Both the position numbers and the translations under genes were made by a program. A stretch of DNA of 40,642 nt from an uncultured Paraprevotella sp. (GTDB lineage: Bacteria > Bacteroidota > Bacteroidia > Bacteroidales > Bacteroidaceae), in the NCBI GenBank assembly GCA_944320775.1, contig CALUIV010000027.1:1-40642 (forward strand), in the 5' to 3' direction. The number at the start of each line of letters is the position of its first letter. The first letter of the stretch is position 1. Shown piece after piece: positions 26,261-34,320 of this stretch. The notes under the pieces were generated by a model. That model had not been told where the DNA came from, did no database searches, and worked only from the letters and a program-made list of their open reading frames with translations.

Positions 26261-26875
26261 TTATTCTGCAGTTTCATCGGTCTGTGTTTCCTCCTTTGGT
26301 CGTGATTCTTTATGGTTACGTCCACCCAGAAAACGTTCGGCTTTTACTTTACGTTGCAATTGCATCATGCCATAAAAGAAAGCTTCTGGTCGAGGAGGAC
26401 ATCCCGGGATATAGACATCCACTGGAATAATTTTGTCGATTCCTTCAACCACGTGGTATGATCCACGGAATGGGCCACCTGATATGGTACATCCACCCAC
26501 TGCTACAACATATTTCGGATCGGCCATCTGATCGTATAGCCGTCGAAGTACGGAGGCCATCTTCCAGGTTATTGTTCCCAGCACCATAATCATATCAGCC
26601 TGGCGTGGAGAGTTACGAGTTACCTCGAATCCGAATCGTGCCATGTCATAACGGGCTGCACCCAAAGCCATGAATTCAATGGCACAGCAACTTGTTCCGA
26701 ATGTGAGTGACCAGAGAGAGTTGCTTCTACCCCAATTGATGGCTTCATCAAGTGTAGTCAGTACAATACCAGCACCGTCGGCGTTTAATTTGTCGACGAG
26801 GCGTTGCAGATAATCATTGTTTTTGAACTCATCGGTCTTCATGGACCGTATGGCTGTTTTCTTTTCTATTTCCAT
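26261..26875 (-). CDS. nuoB: NADH-quinone oxidoreductase subunit B (N2 cluster)
   Basis: 204 residues from the ATG at 26875. The four ligands of cluster N2 are C63 and C64 (TSCCAIEF), C129 (VGGCTISGG) and C159 (IPGCPPRPE). The open frame extends further upstream, but that part overlaps nuoA in another frame and has no family similarity. The chosen ATG overlaps the end of nuoA by 10 nt (ATGGAAATAG contains both start and stop), suggesting translational coupling. The C-terminal tail is Lys/Glu-rich. Confidence 0.95.
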   Translation of the reverse strand: MEIEKKTAIRSMKTDEFKNNDYLQRLVDKLNADGAGIVLTTLDEAINWGRSNSLWSLTFGTSCCAIEFMALGAARYDMARFGFEVTRNSPRQADMIMVLGTITWKMASVLRRLYDQMADPKYVVAVGGCTISGGPFRGSYHVVEGIDKIIPVDVYIPGCPPRPEAFFYGMMQLQRKVKAERFLGGRNHKESRPKEETQTDETAE

Positions 26876-27216
26876 TCGAGCGCTCCTTTCTTCCAGGCAT
26901 AGGCCAGACCCAGAATCAATACAGTGAGGAAGAACGCCAGCCCGGCCAGAGCATAGACGCCCGCTTCTGCCGCAACAACGGCCCAAGGGAAGAGAAATAC
27001 TGTTTCGATATCGAACATCAGAAACAGAATAGCATAAAGATAGTAGCCCGCATGGAACTGAACCCATGATTTTCCACGTGTCGGTATACCGCATTCATAA
27101 GGCTCGGCCTTTTGCGGATTGTAGGAACGGGGACCTACGAGACGTGCTACAGTCATGGCAAGTACCACGAGCGCAATAGCTGTAAGGGCTACTACGATCA
27201 GAAAAATAAAAAACAT
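26866..27216 (-). CDS. nuoA: NADH-quinone oxidoreductase subunit A
   Basis: Membrane subunit of 116 residues with three helices. It has the conserved loop ([14 protein letters not shown]) and the TM2 acidic motif [14 protein letters not shown]. First nuo gene. No TAnnTTTG promoter is visible in the 93 bp upstream, so it may be transcribed from the promoter of the Cys-rich gene (27727-27761) or from a divergent site. Confidence 0.95.
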   Translation of the reverse strand: MFFIFLIVVALTAIALVVLAMTVARLVGPRSYNPQKAEPYECGIPTRGKSWVQFHAGYYLYAILFLMFDIETVFLFPWAVVAAEAGVYALAGLAFFLTVLILGLAYAWKKGALEWK

Positions 27217-27266
27217 AATTGTATGAATGTAATTGATTAATGATAACTATAGGACACACCTGACGT

Positions 27267-27287
27267 GTTTCCGAAAAGATCGGAAAC
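27267..27287 (-). other. Short hairpin between the Cys-rich gene and nuoA
   Basis: Arms GTTTCCG (27267-27273) and CGGAAAC (27281-27287) with a 7-nt loop. No T-run follows on the minus strand, so it is more likely an attenuator-like or mRNA-stabilising stem than a strong terminator. Confidence 0.4.
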
Positions 27288-27309
27288 CGTTAATTCAGAG
27301 TCGGTTCGG

Positions 27310-27702
27310 TCAACGTTGAATCCGGCGTAAGGCGTAAATATAGTAGTCGATACATTTATAACCAAGTTCTTTCTGATGGAGAAGAACCTGATCGGGGGTA
27401 GAGTACGGTTGATTACAAACCGTCAGGATAATTGGTTTGCAACGTAAGAATTTGTATTCCTTGTAATTACCGTTGTCGGCCAGACATATGCTTTGTATAG
27501 GACAGGCATTCCGACCGTCAAGAAAGAACCGGATCTCACGTTCGAGTACGGATGGTGAATCTGTAAAGCAGGATTCTGAAGGATTGCAGATGGTTCCAGA
27601 GCACATCAAGGCACTTTCCGTATTTTCCGGAAGGCATCTTGATTTTAAGCCAGCTAGCAATATGGCTAACGGAATAAAAAGAAAAAAGAACCACCTATAC
27701 AT
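27310..27702 (-). CDS. Small Cys-rich secreted or membrane-anchored protein, unknown
   Basis: 130 residues. Begins with a hydrophobic segment (3-19, RWFFFLFIPLAILLAGL) typical of a signal peptide or anchor, followed by nine cysteines (first at 23, 34, 39 and 45) and a basic, aromatic C-terminus (IDYYIYALRR). There is no CxxC or other cluster motif, so disulphides in the periplasm are more likely than metal binding. The lipobox position (LKSRC) is poor. The gene lies 93 nt upstream of nuoA on the same strand and has a plausible promoter. Not recognised as a named family; a plus-strand frame over the same bases is less convincing. Confidence 0.55.
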   Translation of the reverse strand: MYRWFFFLFIPLAILLAGLKSRCLPENTESALMCSGTICNPSESCFTDSPSVLEREIRFFLDGRNACPIQSICLADNGNYKEYKFLRCKPIILTVCNQPYSTPDQVLLHQKELGYKCIDYYIYALRRIQR

Positions 27703-27726
27703 TTATCCTGATCGTTTAAATCCATG

Positions 27727-27761
27727 CAAAGATAGTTCTTTTTATGTAAGCTTAGGTCAAA
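27727..27761 (-). promoter_or_regulatory. Promoter of the Cys-rich gene (and perhaps nuo)
   Basis: Minus strand: TTTG at 27761-27758 and a perfect -7 box TATCTTTG at 27734-27727. The spacer (23 bp) is longer than the usual 19-21. Leader to the start at 27702 is about 20 nt. Confidence 0.5.
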
Positions 27762-27875
27762 TCGTGCGTAAAAGACTCTTTTATGAAAGATTTTTTGCAC
27801 AAATTCTTGTCTGTTATTAACTATTTGTAACGTTTTTAACTTTATTGTATCTTAGCTAAAAACCTTTTGTGTCCG

Positions 27876-28961
27876 TTAACGCACTTTGATGTTGACGACT
27901 GGTTGCTGTTTTATTTCGTCTAAAAGTACTGCCTGATATTTTGTTTTCTTAAAATTAATCTGTTTCAAGTCTATACTTCTAATGGCACTGTTGTACATGG
28001 TTCGGAAGTAGATGACCCGATTGGTTGGATCGGTTGCAGAAGTCCATTGTGTGGCACTTGGTATATTTACGGGAACCTGGCCGGCTGGGAATTCAATTCC
28101 TACGGGAATATCAAAATTGTTCAGAATCTGAAATCCCTGAAGAACGGTTTCCAAAGCTGTTTCCTGTTGTGGAGCGGTAGCCTGGAAGAAAGCTGCTCGT
28201 ACAAAACGTGAAGGAGGGGTTACATCGCCTGGTATTCCTAAAAAACCGCTTCCTGCTCCGAACGAGGCCAATTGAATTGAATCCAGTTTTTGGGCCGGTG
28301 CTGTTCCGGGAAAGAGATTGACGTAATTATTCAGATTGGTCATTTGCCATTCAAACCCTGGTGAGTTGGTTAGAACACCAAGCGGATTGTCATAGAAATG
28401 AGGTTTTCCATCGATGATTTCCAGCACAATTTGTTTGCCCGAAAGGTCTGAAAAACGCCAATGAACTGTCGAAGCACGTGGGTCAATGCCAATGACGTGG
28501 ACAGTCTCAATTGCTTGTTTAACTTCTTCAATGGTTTTGCAAGATCCTAAGATCCAGGATACAAGCTGCAGGTCGGAAATACTGTTGGCTGCATTGTTTT
28601 CTGAAAAGGTCTCATATTGTCCATAACGCGGGAAATAAAATAATCCCGCTGAAAGTCCTTCCTCGTTTAATCCTTCGGCGACAAATTCTTTTTGTTCTAC
28701 AGCCAAGCCAACATAACCATATGCAGCCTTGAATTTCAAGCCGTCGGTTTTTCCGCTCGGAGTATATGATTGTTGTTCATAACCTCTTGGAACTACTACG
28801 TACTGGCTGTTCAGCTCGCTGCCTCCCCATTCGATAGTACGTGCCAGAATGTGACAGTTGTTTTTTGATTTAAGGGTAATACCGGTACAAGCATCCGTTT
28901 TCAGAGCATGCATGGTTAATGCAGCTCCAACCAGGACTAAAGAGAGAATTTTCTGTTTCAT
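27876..28961 (-). CDS. Choloylglycine hydrolase / penicillin V acylase family (Ntn amidase)
   Basis: 361 residues. A signal peptide (about 1-24, ending KTDA) precedes the catalytic cysteine (C25, in ACTGITL), which becomes the N-terminal nucleophile after processing. Other family residues: R41 in ARTIEW, the asparagine in LTNSPGFEW and the arginine in SRFVRAAFF. The position of the usual Asp (D21 in bile salt hydrolase numbering from mature Cys2) is Glu (E44), a form seen in the Gram-negative branch. Activity could be on conjugated bile salts, penicillin V or acyl-homoserine lactones; sequence alone does not decide. Transcribed alone. Confidence 0.85.
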   Translation of the reverse strand: MKQKILSLVLVGAALTMHALKTDACTGITLKSKNNCHILARTIEWGGSELNSQYVVVPRGYEQQSYTPSGKTDGLKFKAAYGYVGLAVEQKEFVAEGLNEEGLSAGLFYFPRYGQYETFSENNAANSISDLQLVSWILGSCKTIEEVKQAIETVHVIGIDPRASTVHWRFSDLSGKQIVLEIIDGKPHFYDNPLGVLTNSPGFEWQMTNLNNYVNLFPGTAPAQKLDSIQLASFGAGSGFLGIPGDVTPPSRFVRAAFFQATAPQQETALETVLQGFQILNNFDIPVGIEFPAGQVPVNIPSATQWTSATDPTNRVIYFRTMYNSAIRSIDLKQINFKKTKYQAVLLDEIKQQPVVNIKVR

Positions 28962-29010
28962 CGTTTTTAAGTTTAGTTTGTTGTTTGATGATGTGAATAT
29001 GTGTCACTCA

Positions 29011-29018
29011 CAAATGTA
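29011..29018 (-). promoter_or_regulatory. Candidate -7 element for the choloylglycine hydrolase gene
   Basis: Minus-strand TACATTTG at 29018-29011 matches TAnnTTTG, with a partial -33 (ATTG, 29043-29040) 21 bp upstream. A second match, TATATTTG, lies at 29039-29032, so the true start is ambiguous. Confidence 0.4.
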
Positions 29019-29155
29019 CGGATAATATTCTCAAATATACAATGTTTGTTCTTCTTTTATGAATAAAAGGCAATTTTTTTTATTCATATGCTTGTTTGTG
29101 CTGATAATTTGTTATTTTTAAGCGCTACTTTGTATTAACTTTAAATCTATAGTTT

Positions 29156-30514
29156 ATGAAAATGTTGAATCGTATGTTTTGCCCATTATTGGCAGTATGC
29201 TTTATTGCTATTATGTACTCTTGCGAACAAGTGCAGATTCCCGGATCAATATCGGGTACAAAGGAGGTGCGTCAAGTGTTTATCGAAACTCGGATGACGG
29301 GTGAGGATACGCCCGTTTATCCGATTCGGGTTTTTGCTTTTCGGGCTTCCGATGGTCGTCTGGTCGGTGAACAGACATTGGCTGATGCCGATGAACCGTT
29401 ATCGATAGGTTTGCCGGAGGGGGCTTACAATCTGTTTGTCATAGCAGGTGTGAATGGGTATGTGTTATCCGAGAAAATAGAAAAAGCGGATCAGAAGATT
29501 ACTTTGGAAAATGGATTTACCCAAACAGGAGCTTTGATGCATGGGTGTTCTTATGTGAATCTGCAGGAAGATGATATTACAGTCTCCATTCAGATGAACT
29601 ACCAGGTTTGTGAATTATCCTGTACGTTACAGGATGTACCAGAGGATGTGCAACAAGTAGAGTTGACGGTTTCTCCGGTGTACAAGTCATTGACTTTGAA
29701 CGGTGAGTTCTCTGATGGTGGAGGAAGTGCAACGATTCCTGCCAGTCCAACGGATCAGACCGGTGTGTGGCAGATCCCGTCTGCTTATTTATGGGGAACT
29801 GCTGGTAGTCAGACTGTTCTGTCTGTGAAGATGACCGGTAAAGAATCGGGTACACAGGTTGTCAGCAGTACGTTGAAACGGGCTTTTGAGCCTTCAGTTC
29901 CTTATTTGCTTTCGGGTAGTTCCCGTGAAGGAGTTTATATTACGGGTGAACTGGAATTTAATGGTTGGGAACCGATTGTTGAGATACCGTTTCATTATGG
30001 AGAAGATGAAATCGGGGGAACGGAGGTTGGTGAAGGAGAATTCTTGGTCGATGATTTGCCGGCAGCGTGTTCCGTCTGGAACAATCATGTTGTAGCTTAC
30101 GTTACAGAAGTGGATGATAATACTGCAGATTTGCTTCTAATCAGTCGTTTGCAATGGGCAAAGGTTTCTTCTGCTACGGGAACTGATCCGGATCAGGCGA
30201 GTAGTTTGGCTGTAGATTATAAAGAAGATGATTTGGATAATTGGCGTATGCCGTCGAGTGAAGAAGCCAAACAACTCCATGAATCTTATTCAGATCCTTA
30301 TTTACTGAATGATCTAAATAATGCTATGGTACAAGTTCGAGGAAATACTGTTTTGTGTGCTGATGGAACTGAGGATGGTGTTAGTATTCGTTATTTATGC
30401 AATGATGCGTTGAGTAGTTTCCCTTTTGGTACTGATGGAAGTGTTTCAGCGGCAGGTGATAAACGAACTTATCGTTTACTTTTGGTTCGTACTGTGCGGG
30501 TCGTGAAGCGATAA
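29156..30514 (+). CDS. FimB/Mfa2-type fimbrial lipoprotein
   Basis: 452 residues. Lipoprotein signal ending IMYSC (Cys23). Residues about 38-290 resemble the two transthyretin-like domains of Mfa2/FimB anchor or accessory subunits of Bacteroidales type V fimbriae (VYPIRVFAFRASDGRLVGE, LPEGAYNLFVIAG, TVSIQMNYQVCELSC). Residues about 320-452 form a distinct module with NWRMPSSEEAKQL and a closing YRLLLVRTVRVV, similar to the DUF1566/FISUMP-like C-terminal domains of such proteins. No fimbrillin or usher-like genes are adjacent, so it may be a stand-alone surface protein. The upstream promoter is weak (TACTTTG near 29126). Confidence 0.72.
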   Translation: MKMLNRMFCPLLAVCFIAIMYSCEQVQIPGSISGTKEVRQVFIETRMTGEDTPVYPIRVFAFRASDGRLVGEQTLADADEPLSIGLPEGAYNLFVIAGVNGYVLSEKIEKADQKITLENGFTQTGALMHGCSYVNLQEDDITVSIQMNYQVCELSCTLQDVPEDVQQVELTVSPVYKSLTLNGEFSDGGGSATIPASPTDQTGVWQIPSAYLWGTAGSQTVLSVKMTGKESGTQVVSSTLKRAFEPSVPYLLSGSSREGVYITGELEFNGWEPIVEIPFHYGEDEIGGTEVGEGEFLVDDLPAACSVWNNHVVAYVTEVDDNTADLLLISRLQWAKVSSATGTDPDQASSLAVDYKEDDLDNWRMPSSEEAKQLHESYSDPYLLNDLNNAMVQVRGNTVLCADGTEDGVSIRYLCNDALSSFPFGTDGSVSAAGDKRTYRLLLVRTVRVVKR

Positions 30515-30629
30515 ACGAAGATTTGGCATTTACTGATTTTGCATCGGCCGTCACAATTTCTTGCATACGTCCATGCAAAATTTTACCGAAATAGATTACT
30601 GATGAATGATGATAAAACATTTTATTTCT

Positions 30630-30637
30630 TATTTTTG
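30630..30637 (+). promoter_or_regulatory. -7 element of the Nim-like gene
   Basis: TATTTTTG at 30630-30637 matches TAnnTTTG and lies 26 nt before the ATG at 30664. No TTTG is found at the -33 distance. Confidence 0.5.
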
Positions 30638-30663
30638 CCAGATATATTTTTCGGGAAATAATT

Positions 30664-31179
30664 ATGAGAAAAGTAAGTAGAGAAATGGATTGCGATTGGG
30701 CTTTGGAAGTCATGCGCAAGGCTCCGTATATTACTGTGAGTTTCACACGTGCCGATGGTAGTGCTTATGGAGTACCGCTTTCGTTGGCATGTACACGGGA
30801 TGACGTATGGTATTTTCATTGTGCACCAGAGGGGGACAAACTTGATGCACTTGCTGTGCACCCGGAAGTCTGTCTTTCGGCAGTGACTAAATGTGCACCG
30901 ACGGTTGGTCCGAAAGATGGCTCATTCACACTTCAGTATCGTTCGGCTATTGCTTTTGGCAGAGCGGAACTGGTGACGGACGAAAAAGAAAAAATATACG
31001 CCCTTCGGGCTATCTGCGAGCGTTTTCTGCCCAAGCACATGGATGCTTTTGATGAGGCTATAGCCAGGAGTCTTCACAGAACTTCTGTTGTCCGAATCAC
31101 CTTGACCTCTGCTCCTACAGGAAAGCGTAAGCAATATGACCGGAACGGTGACGAGATGAAATATGGCAGGATGGAATAG
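30664..31179 (+). CDS. Nim-like pyridoxamine 5'-phosphate oxidase-fold flavoprotein
   Basis: 171 residues of the split-barrel flavin-binding fold. The N-terminus MRKVSREM is like that of Nim proteins (5-nitroimidazole resistance family). The core motifs AYGVPLSLACTRDDVWYFHC and APEGDKLDALAVHPEVCLS correspond to the YG.P..........YFHC....HK.d.l pattern of the family, though the catalytic-type His of NimA (HCGRVGHK) is Asp here. Probably binds FMN or F420-like cofactors and acts as a reductase; true nitroimidazole resistance should not be assumed. Likely cotranscribed with the next gene (62 nt). Confidence 0.82.
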   Translation: MRKVSREMDCDWALEVMRKAPYITVSFTRADGSAYGVPLSLACTRDDVWYFHCAPEGDKLDALAVHPEVCLSAVTKCAPTVGPKDGSFTLQYRSAIAFGRAELVTDEKEKIYALRAICERFLPKHMDAFDEAIARSLHRTSVVRITLTSAPTGKRKQYDRNGDEMKYGRME

Positions 31180-31241
31180 GAAAAGATGTTGCCATTGTCT
31201 GGATGAGATATAAGATAGACTGTTAATTTAGACTCTGTAGT

Positions 31242-32381
31242 ATGGAAAAACAAACAATGCCGAAACGCCTGGAATCGCTGGATGCCCTTCGGGGATTCGA
31301 TTTATTCTTTTTGGTTGCTCTGGGACCGTTGCTTCGTTCTGTTATCCGTGCGGCTGACGTTCCTTGGCTGAATTCGTTTCAATGGTTACTTTTACATCGG
31401 GACTGGACCGGATTTTCGCCATGGGATTTGATTATGCCGTTGTTCCTATTCATGTCTGGCATTACGATACCGTTCGCCTACTCACGTTATAGAAATGAGC
31501 CGGACAAAAGACCGCTCATGCGTAGACTGCTGAAGCGGGTTCTGCTGCTTTGGCTGTTTGGTATGATTGTGCAGGGAAATTTACGGGCGCTCGATCCAGA
31601 ACATATTTATATCTATACCAATACATTGCAAAGTATTGCTGTGGGGTATTTGTTTTCGGTCCTTTTTTATTTGTATACTTCCAAACGGATGCAGATTATA
31701 GCTTCGTTTGCCTTATTGTTGCTTTATTGGGCGGCAATGCAGTTTGTTCGGATCGGGTCGTTTGGTGGGGGAGATTATACACCGGAAGGTAATCTGTGTG
31801 AAGGGATAGATCGGGCGGTGTTGGGACGTTTTCGCGACGGAGCTGAGCTGCAAAACGGGACAGTTATCTTTGCCGCCGGTTATTATTATACCTGGATTTT
31901 AAGCAGTCTGAATTTTGTGGTCACAGTAATGTCGGGCATGTTTGCCGGATATATTGCCAAAAGCCGTGAACTGGCCGAAAAAAGAAAGGTTCAGTCGTTT
32001 TTGGGAATTGGAGCAGTTTTGGTGATTTTGGGTTGGACTTGGAACTTGGTGTTGCCGGTCATTAAGACTATTTGGACTAGTTCGATGGTGTTTGTCAGTA
32101 GCGGATATTGTTTTCTGCTGATGGGATTGTTTTACTATTGGATAGATTATAAAGGTCATCGCGGACATCTTACCTGGCTTAAGGTGTATGGACTGAATTC
32201 CATTGTAGCTTATATGCTGGCGGAAACCATCCGTTTCCATTGTATTGGTGAGTCATTGCTTTATGGTTTTGAACAATATCTTGGCAGTTTCTACGTACCA
32301 TTGATTGTGCTCAGCAATGCTGCTGTAGTGTTTTTTATCCTTTGGGTAATGTATAAACAACGTATTTTTCTGAAAGTCTGA
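31242..32381 (+). CDS. DUF5009/HGSNAT-like transmembrane acyltransferase
   Basis: 379 residues with about ten helices. The N-terminus KRLESLDALRGFDLFFLVAL is the hallmark of the heparan-alpha-glucosaminide N-acetyltransferase-like and YeiB/DUF1624 proteins, as is the helix FSPWDLIMPLFLFMSGITIP. The C-terminal part (WLKVYGLNSIVAYMLAETI) matches the same family. A role in transmembrane acetylation of glycans is known for the human homologue; the bacterial substrate is unknown. Follows the Nim-like gene by 62 nt. Confidence 0.85.
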   Translation: MEKQTMPKRLESLDALRGFDLFFLVALGPLLRSVIRAADVPWLNSFQWLLLHRDWTGFSPWDLIMPLFLFMSGITIPFAYSRYRNEPDKRPLMRRLLKRVLLLWLFGMIVQGNLRALDPEHIYIYTNTLQSIAVGYLFSVLFYLYTSKRMQIIASFALLLLYWAAMQFVRIGSFGGGDYTPEGNLCEGIDRAVLGRFRDGAELQNGTVIFAAGYYYTWILSSLNFVVTVMSGMFAGYIAKSRELAEKRKVQSFLGIGAVLVILGWTWNLVLPVIKTIWTSSMVFVSSGYCFLLMGLFYYWIDYKGHRGHLTWLKVYGLNSIVAYMLAETIRFHCIGESLLYGFEQYLGSFYVPLIVLSNAAVVFFILWVMYKQRIFLKV

Positions 32382-32666
32382 TTGAAGTCCGGTATAGGGC
32401 CTGTTAAAAAGATAATTTTCTGATGAAATGGCTTAAAACATTGTTGGCTGAGTGTAGCCTTTATGATGGAAACGTACAATCACGAAGGGAAATTTAAGTT
32501 TCATCATACGGAAGAAGATAAAATATCCCCTTAGGGTGACGTCCGGACGGAATATTTTACTTTGTTGACGAAGAAGGAGTGGGAATGATGTTGAGTTGAT
32601 AGTTTTTGTGTAATAAAAAAAAGAAATAAGCGAAAAAGAAAATTCTTTATCAGAAAAATTGCAGAT

Positions 32667-33641
32667 ATGAATCAGTTGAATGATTTTTGTGATTCCATAA
32701 CCAATACATTAGATATTCGGTCGAACGGATTATATCCGTCGAATGTATTAAGTAATCTGTGCAGCAACGGTTTCCGGTTTGATGGAATGTTATGTGGCAG
32801 TATGGAAGGATTTCTACAGTCTCTTAAATATAAAGATAGGGATAAGCAAAGACAGATTTGCAGTATGAAAGGAGGCAATGCCAGAAAACGTAGTGTCACG
32901 TCATGGCAAACAGACCAGATTGTTTGGTGGAAAGGAACTCCCATTGACAGGCAAGGAGCTGATTTTCGGTTTTTAGTCAAACAGGCATATCAAGCTATGT
33001 TTGAGCAGAGCCAAAGATTTCGTGATGCTTTGATGCAGACAAGAGGGATGAGGCTCATACATACAATTGGAGAAAGTAATCCATATAAGACAATATTAAC
33101 GGCGCAGGAATTTTGTGGCATATTAACCGAGATCAGAGATGCTTATGACCAGCGTGACAAGAAGCTCCCCAGAAGGAGAAAACGTGTTTTCGTGGAACTG
33201 GATAACGTTTTGGTTGATCTTCTATCTGATCTGGTTCGTCATAATGTAGAAGAAAACAAAGTTGAATTTATTGATAAGGCCAATTTTTCCATTAATCTGA
33301 AACCTGTTCCGGGAGCAATGGATGCCATGCATGAATTACAGAAATATTTTGATCTTTATGTTGTTACTACTGTTCCATGGGAAAATCCGTCTGTTTACCT
33401 GGACAAAGTGAAATGGATCGTACGTTACCTGGATAAAATTTTCCATAAACGTATAATTATCACTCACAGCAAGAATTTGTGTAAGGGTGATTATCTGATA
33501 GATAGTAGTGAAAAATATGGAACTTCGGAGTTTGAAGGAGAATGGATAAAATTTGGATGTGATTTTTATCCTGACTGGCCGGCTGTTATTGCTTATTTGC
33601 GTGAGAAAGAATTTCCTGATCAGGAAGTTCCTGCTGTTTGA
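32667..33641 (+). CDS. NADAR-like domain fused to a degenerate 5'(3')-deoxyribonucleotidase-type HAD domain
   Basis: 324 residues, two parts. Residues about 20-160 follow the NADAR/YbiA layout: LSNLCSNGFRFDG, SMEGFLQSLKYKD (E47 in the place of the family's S-x-E-H), a VKQAYQAMFEQS...FRDALMQTRGM helix pair, and a closing QEFCGILTEIRD. Residues about 170-315 resemble NT5C nucleotidases (PGAMDAMHELQKYFDLYVVT, SKNLCKGDYLID), but motif I reads VELDNV, so the nucleophilic Asp is Glu (E177), and the final acidic pair reads DS (D279, S280) instead of DD. Both domains are probably cytosolic. NADAR enzymes act on ADP-ribose linkages; activity here is uncertain. Preceded by a 285-bp gap without a recognised promoter. 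Confidence 0.6.
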   Translation: MNQLNDFCDSITNTLDIRSNGLYPSNVLSNLCSNGFRFDGMLCGSMEGFLQSLKYKDRDKQRQICSMKGGNARKRSVTSWQTDQIVWWKGTPIDRQGADFRFLVKQAYQAMFEQSQRFRDALMQTRGMRLIHTIGESNPYKTILTAQEFCGILTEIRDAYDQRDKKLPRRRKRVFVELDNVLVDLLSDLVRHNVEENKVEFIDKANFSINLKPVPGAMDAMHELQKYFDLYVVTTVPWENPSVYLDKVKWIVRYLDKIFHKRIIITHSKNLCKGDYLIDSSEKYGTSEFEGEWIKFGCDFYPDWPAVIAYLREKEFPDQEVPAV

Positions 33642-33665
33642 TATATTTTAGTTTTAGCTTTTTCT

Positions 33666-33721
33666 GTTCATCCCTTTGATGTAAGATTAGCATACGCTAA
33701 TCTTACATCAAAGGGATGAAC
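33666..33721. terminator. 26-bp perfect hairpin between the fusion gene and the four-gene set
   Basis: Arms 33666-33691 and 33696-33721 are perfectly complementary over 26 bp with an ATAC loop. It begins 25 nt after the stop of the fusion gene, so a terminator role is likely, but no T-run follows on either strand. It is the longest perfect inverted repeat I noticed in the window. Confidence 0.65.
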
Positions 33722-33876
33722 TATTTGTAGACAGAATAAAATGTGATGATAGAAAATAATTAGAATTTACTCTATAAAGACAGAAAGCACAATGAATTAG
33801 GAATAAAACTGCATTGAATGATAGCTTTCCAGTATATAACTACTCTATATAGAAAACGAAAAACATAATATTGATT

Positions 33877-34284
33877 ATGGGAGCATTTAAAAGTAATAAA
33901 ATTATATATGGAAATCCGTCTAAGATTCCATATATCGCAGAAGAAATCCGTAAAGTGTTTGTTGCAGACGGATTTGAGGTACGTATTGTAGAACCTGCAA
34001 AAGGTAATGAAATATATCTTACTAAGGGAGGGCTGTTCAAGGCGATTATAGGTTTACGTTCTGCATTGAAAATCACAATGCAGCCAGACGGTCGGGGATA
34101 CATTGATTTTGAGGCTGGTGTAAGTATCGTCAAACAGCAGTTTATTCCAACGATTCTGACTGTTTGTGTTTTTTCTCCGCTTGTTATTGCGCAAATATGG
34201 GGGATGATCCGACAGTCAAAGCTGGATGAGAAGGCTTTAGGTATTGCAGAAAATTATGTCTATAGAAAAACAGAGATTGATTAA
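33877..34284 (+). CDS. Small single-span membrane protein, unknown (first of four-gene set)
   Basis: 135 residues from the ATG at 33877; a TTG two codons earlier is a less likely start. An N-terminal soluble domain of about 85 residues (NKIIYGNPSKIPYIAEEIRK, then FEVRIVEPAKGNEIYLTKGG and LKITMQPDGRGYIDFEAG) precedes one helix (88-110, FIPTILTVCVFSPLVIAQIW) and a short charged tail (QSKLDEKALGIAE). The N-terminus is probably cytoplasmic. Not a family I can name. Followed after 36 nt by the vWA gene. No consensus promoter in the 155 bp between the long hairpin and the start. Confidence 0.7.
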   Translation: MGAFKSNKIIYGNPSKIPYIAEEIRKVFVADGFEVRIVEPAKGNEIYLTKGGLFKAIIGLRSALKITMQPDGRGYIDFEAGVSIVKQQFIPTILTVCVFSPLVIAQIWGMIRQSKLDEKALGIAENYVYRKTEID

Positions 34285-34320
34285 TTTACCAGAATTTTAT
34301 AACCAATAAATGTATAAAAC

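Noticed and set aside
26876-27094. Upstream extension of the nuoB reading frame
   Set aside because: These codons overlap nuoA out of frame and have no NuoB similarity; the ATG at 26875 gives the normal N-terminus.
27473-27820. Plus-strand frame of 115 residues opposite the Cys-rich gene
   Set aside because: It crosses the minus-strand promoter and lacks its own promoter or recognisable features; the minus-strand gene has a signal sequence and promoter.
30536-30581. Weak inverted repeat (9-bp arms, long loop) after the fimbrial lipoprotein gene
   Set aside because: Arms are short and AT-rich, the loop is 28 nt and there is no T-run; not better than chance.
32463-32588. Short frame in the 285-bp gap before the NADAR-like gene (begins MMETYNHEGKFKF) interrupted by TAG at 32532 and ending at 32588
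   Set aside because: It reads like a small decayed gene, but it is short, has no recognised similarity and no promoter, so neither a gene nor a pseudogene can be supported.
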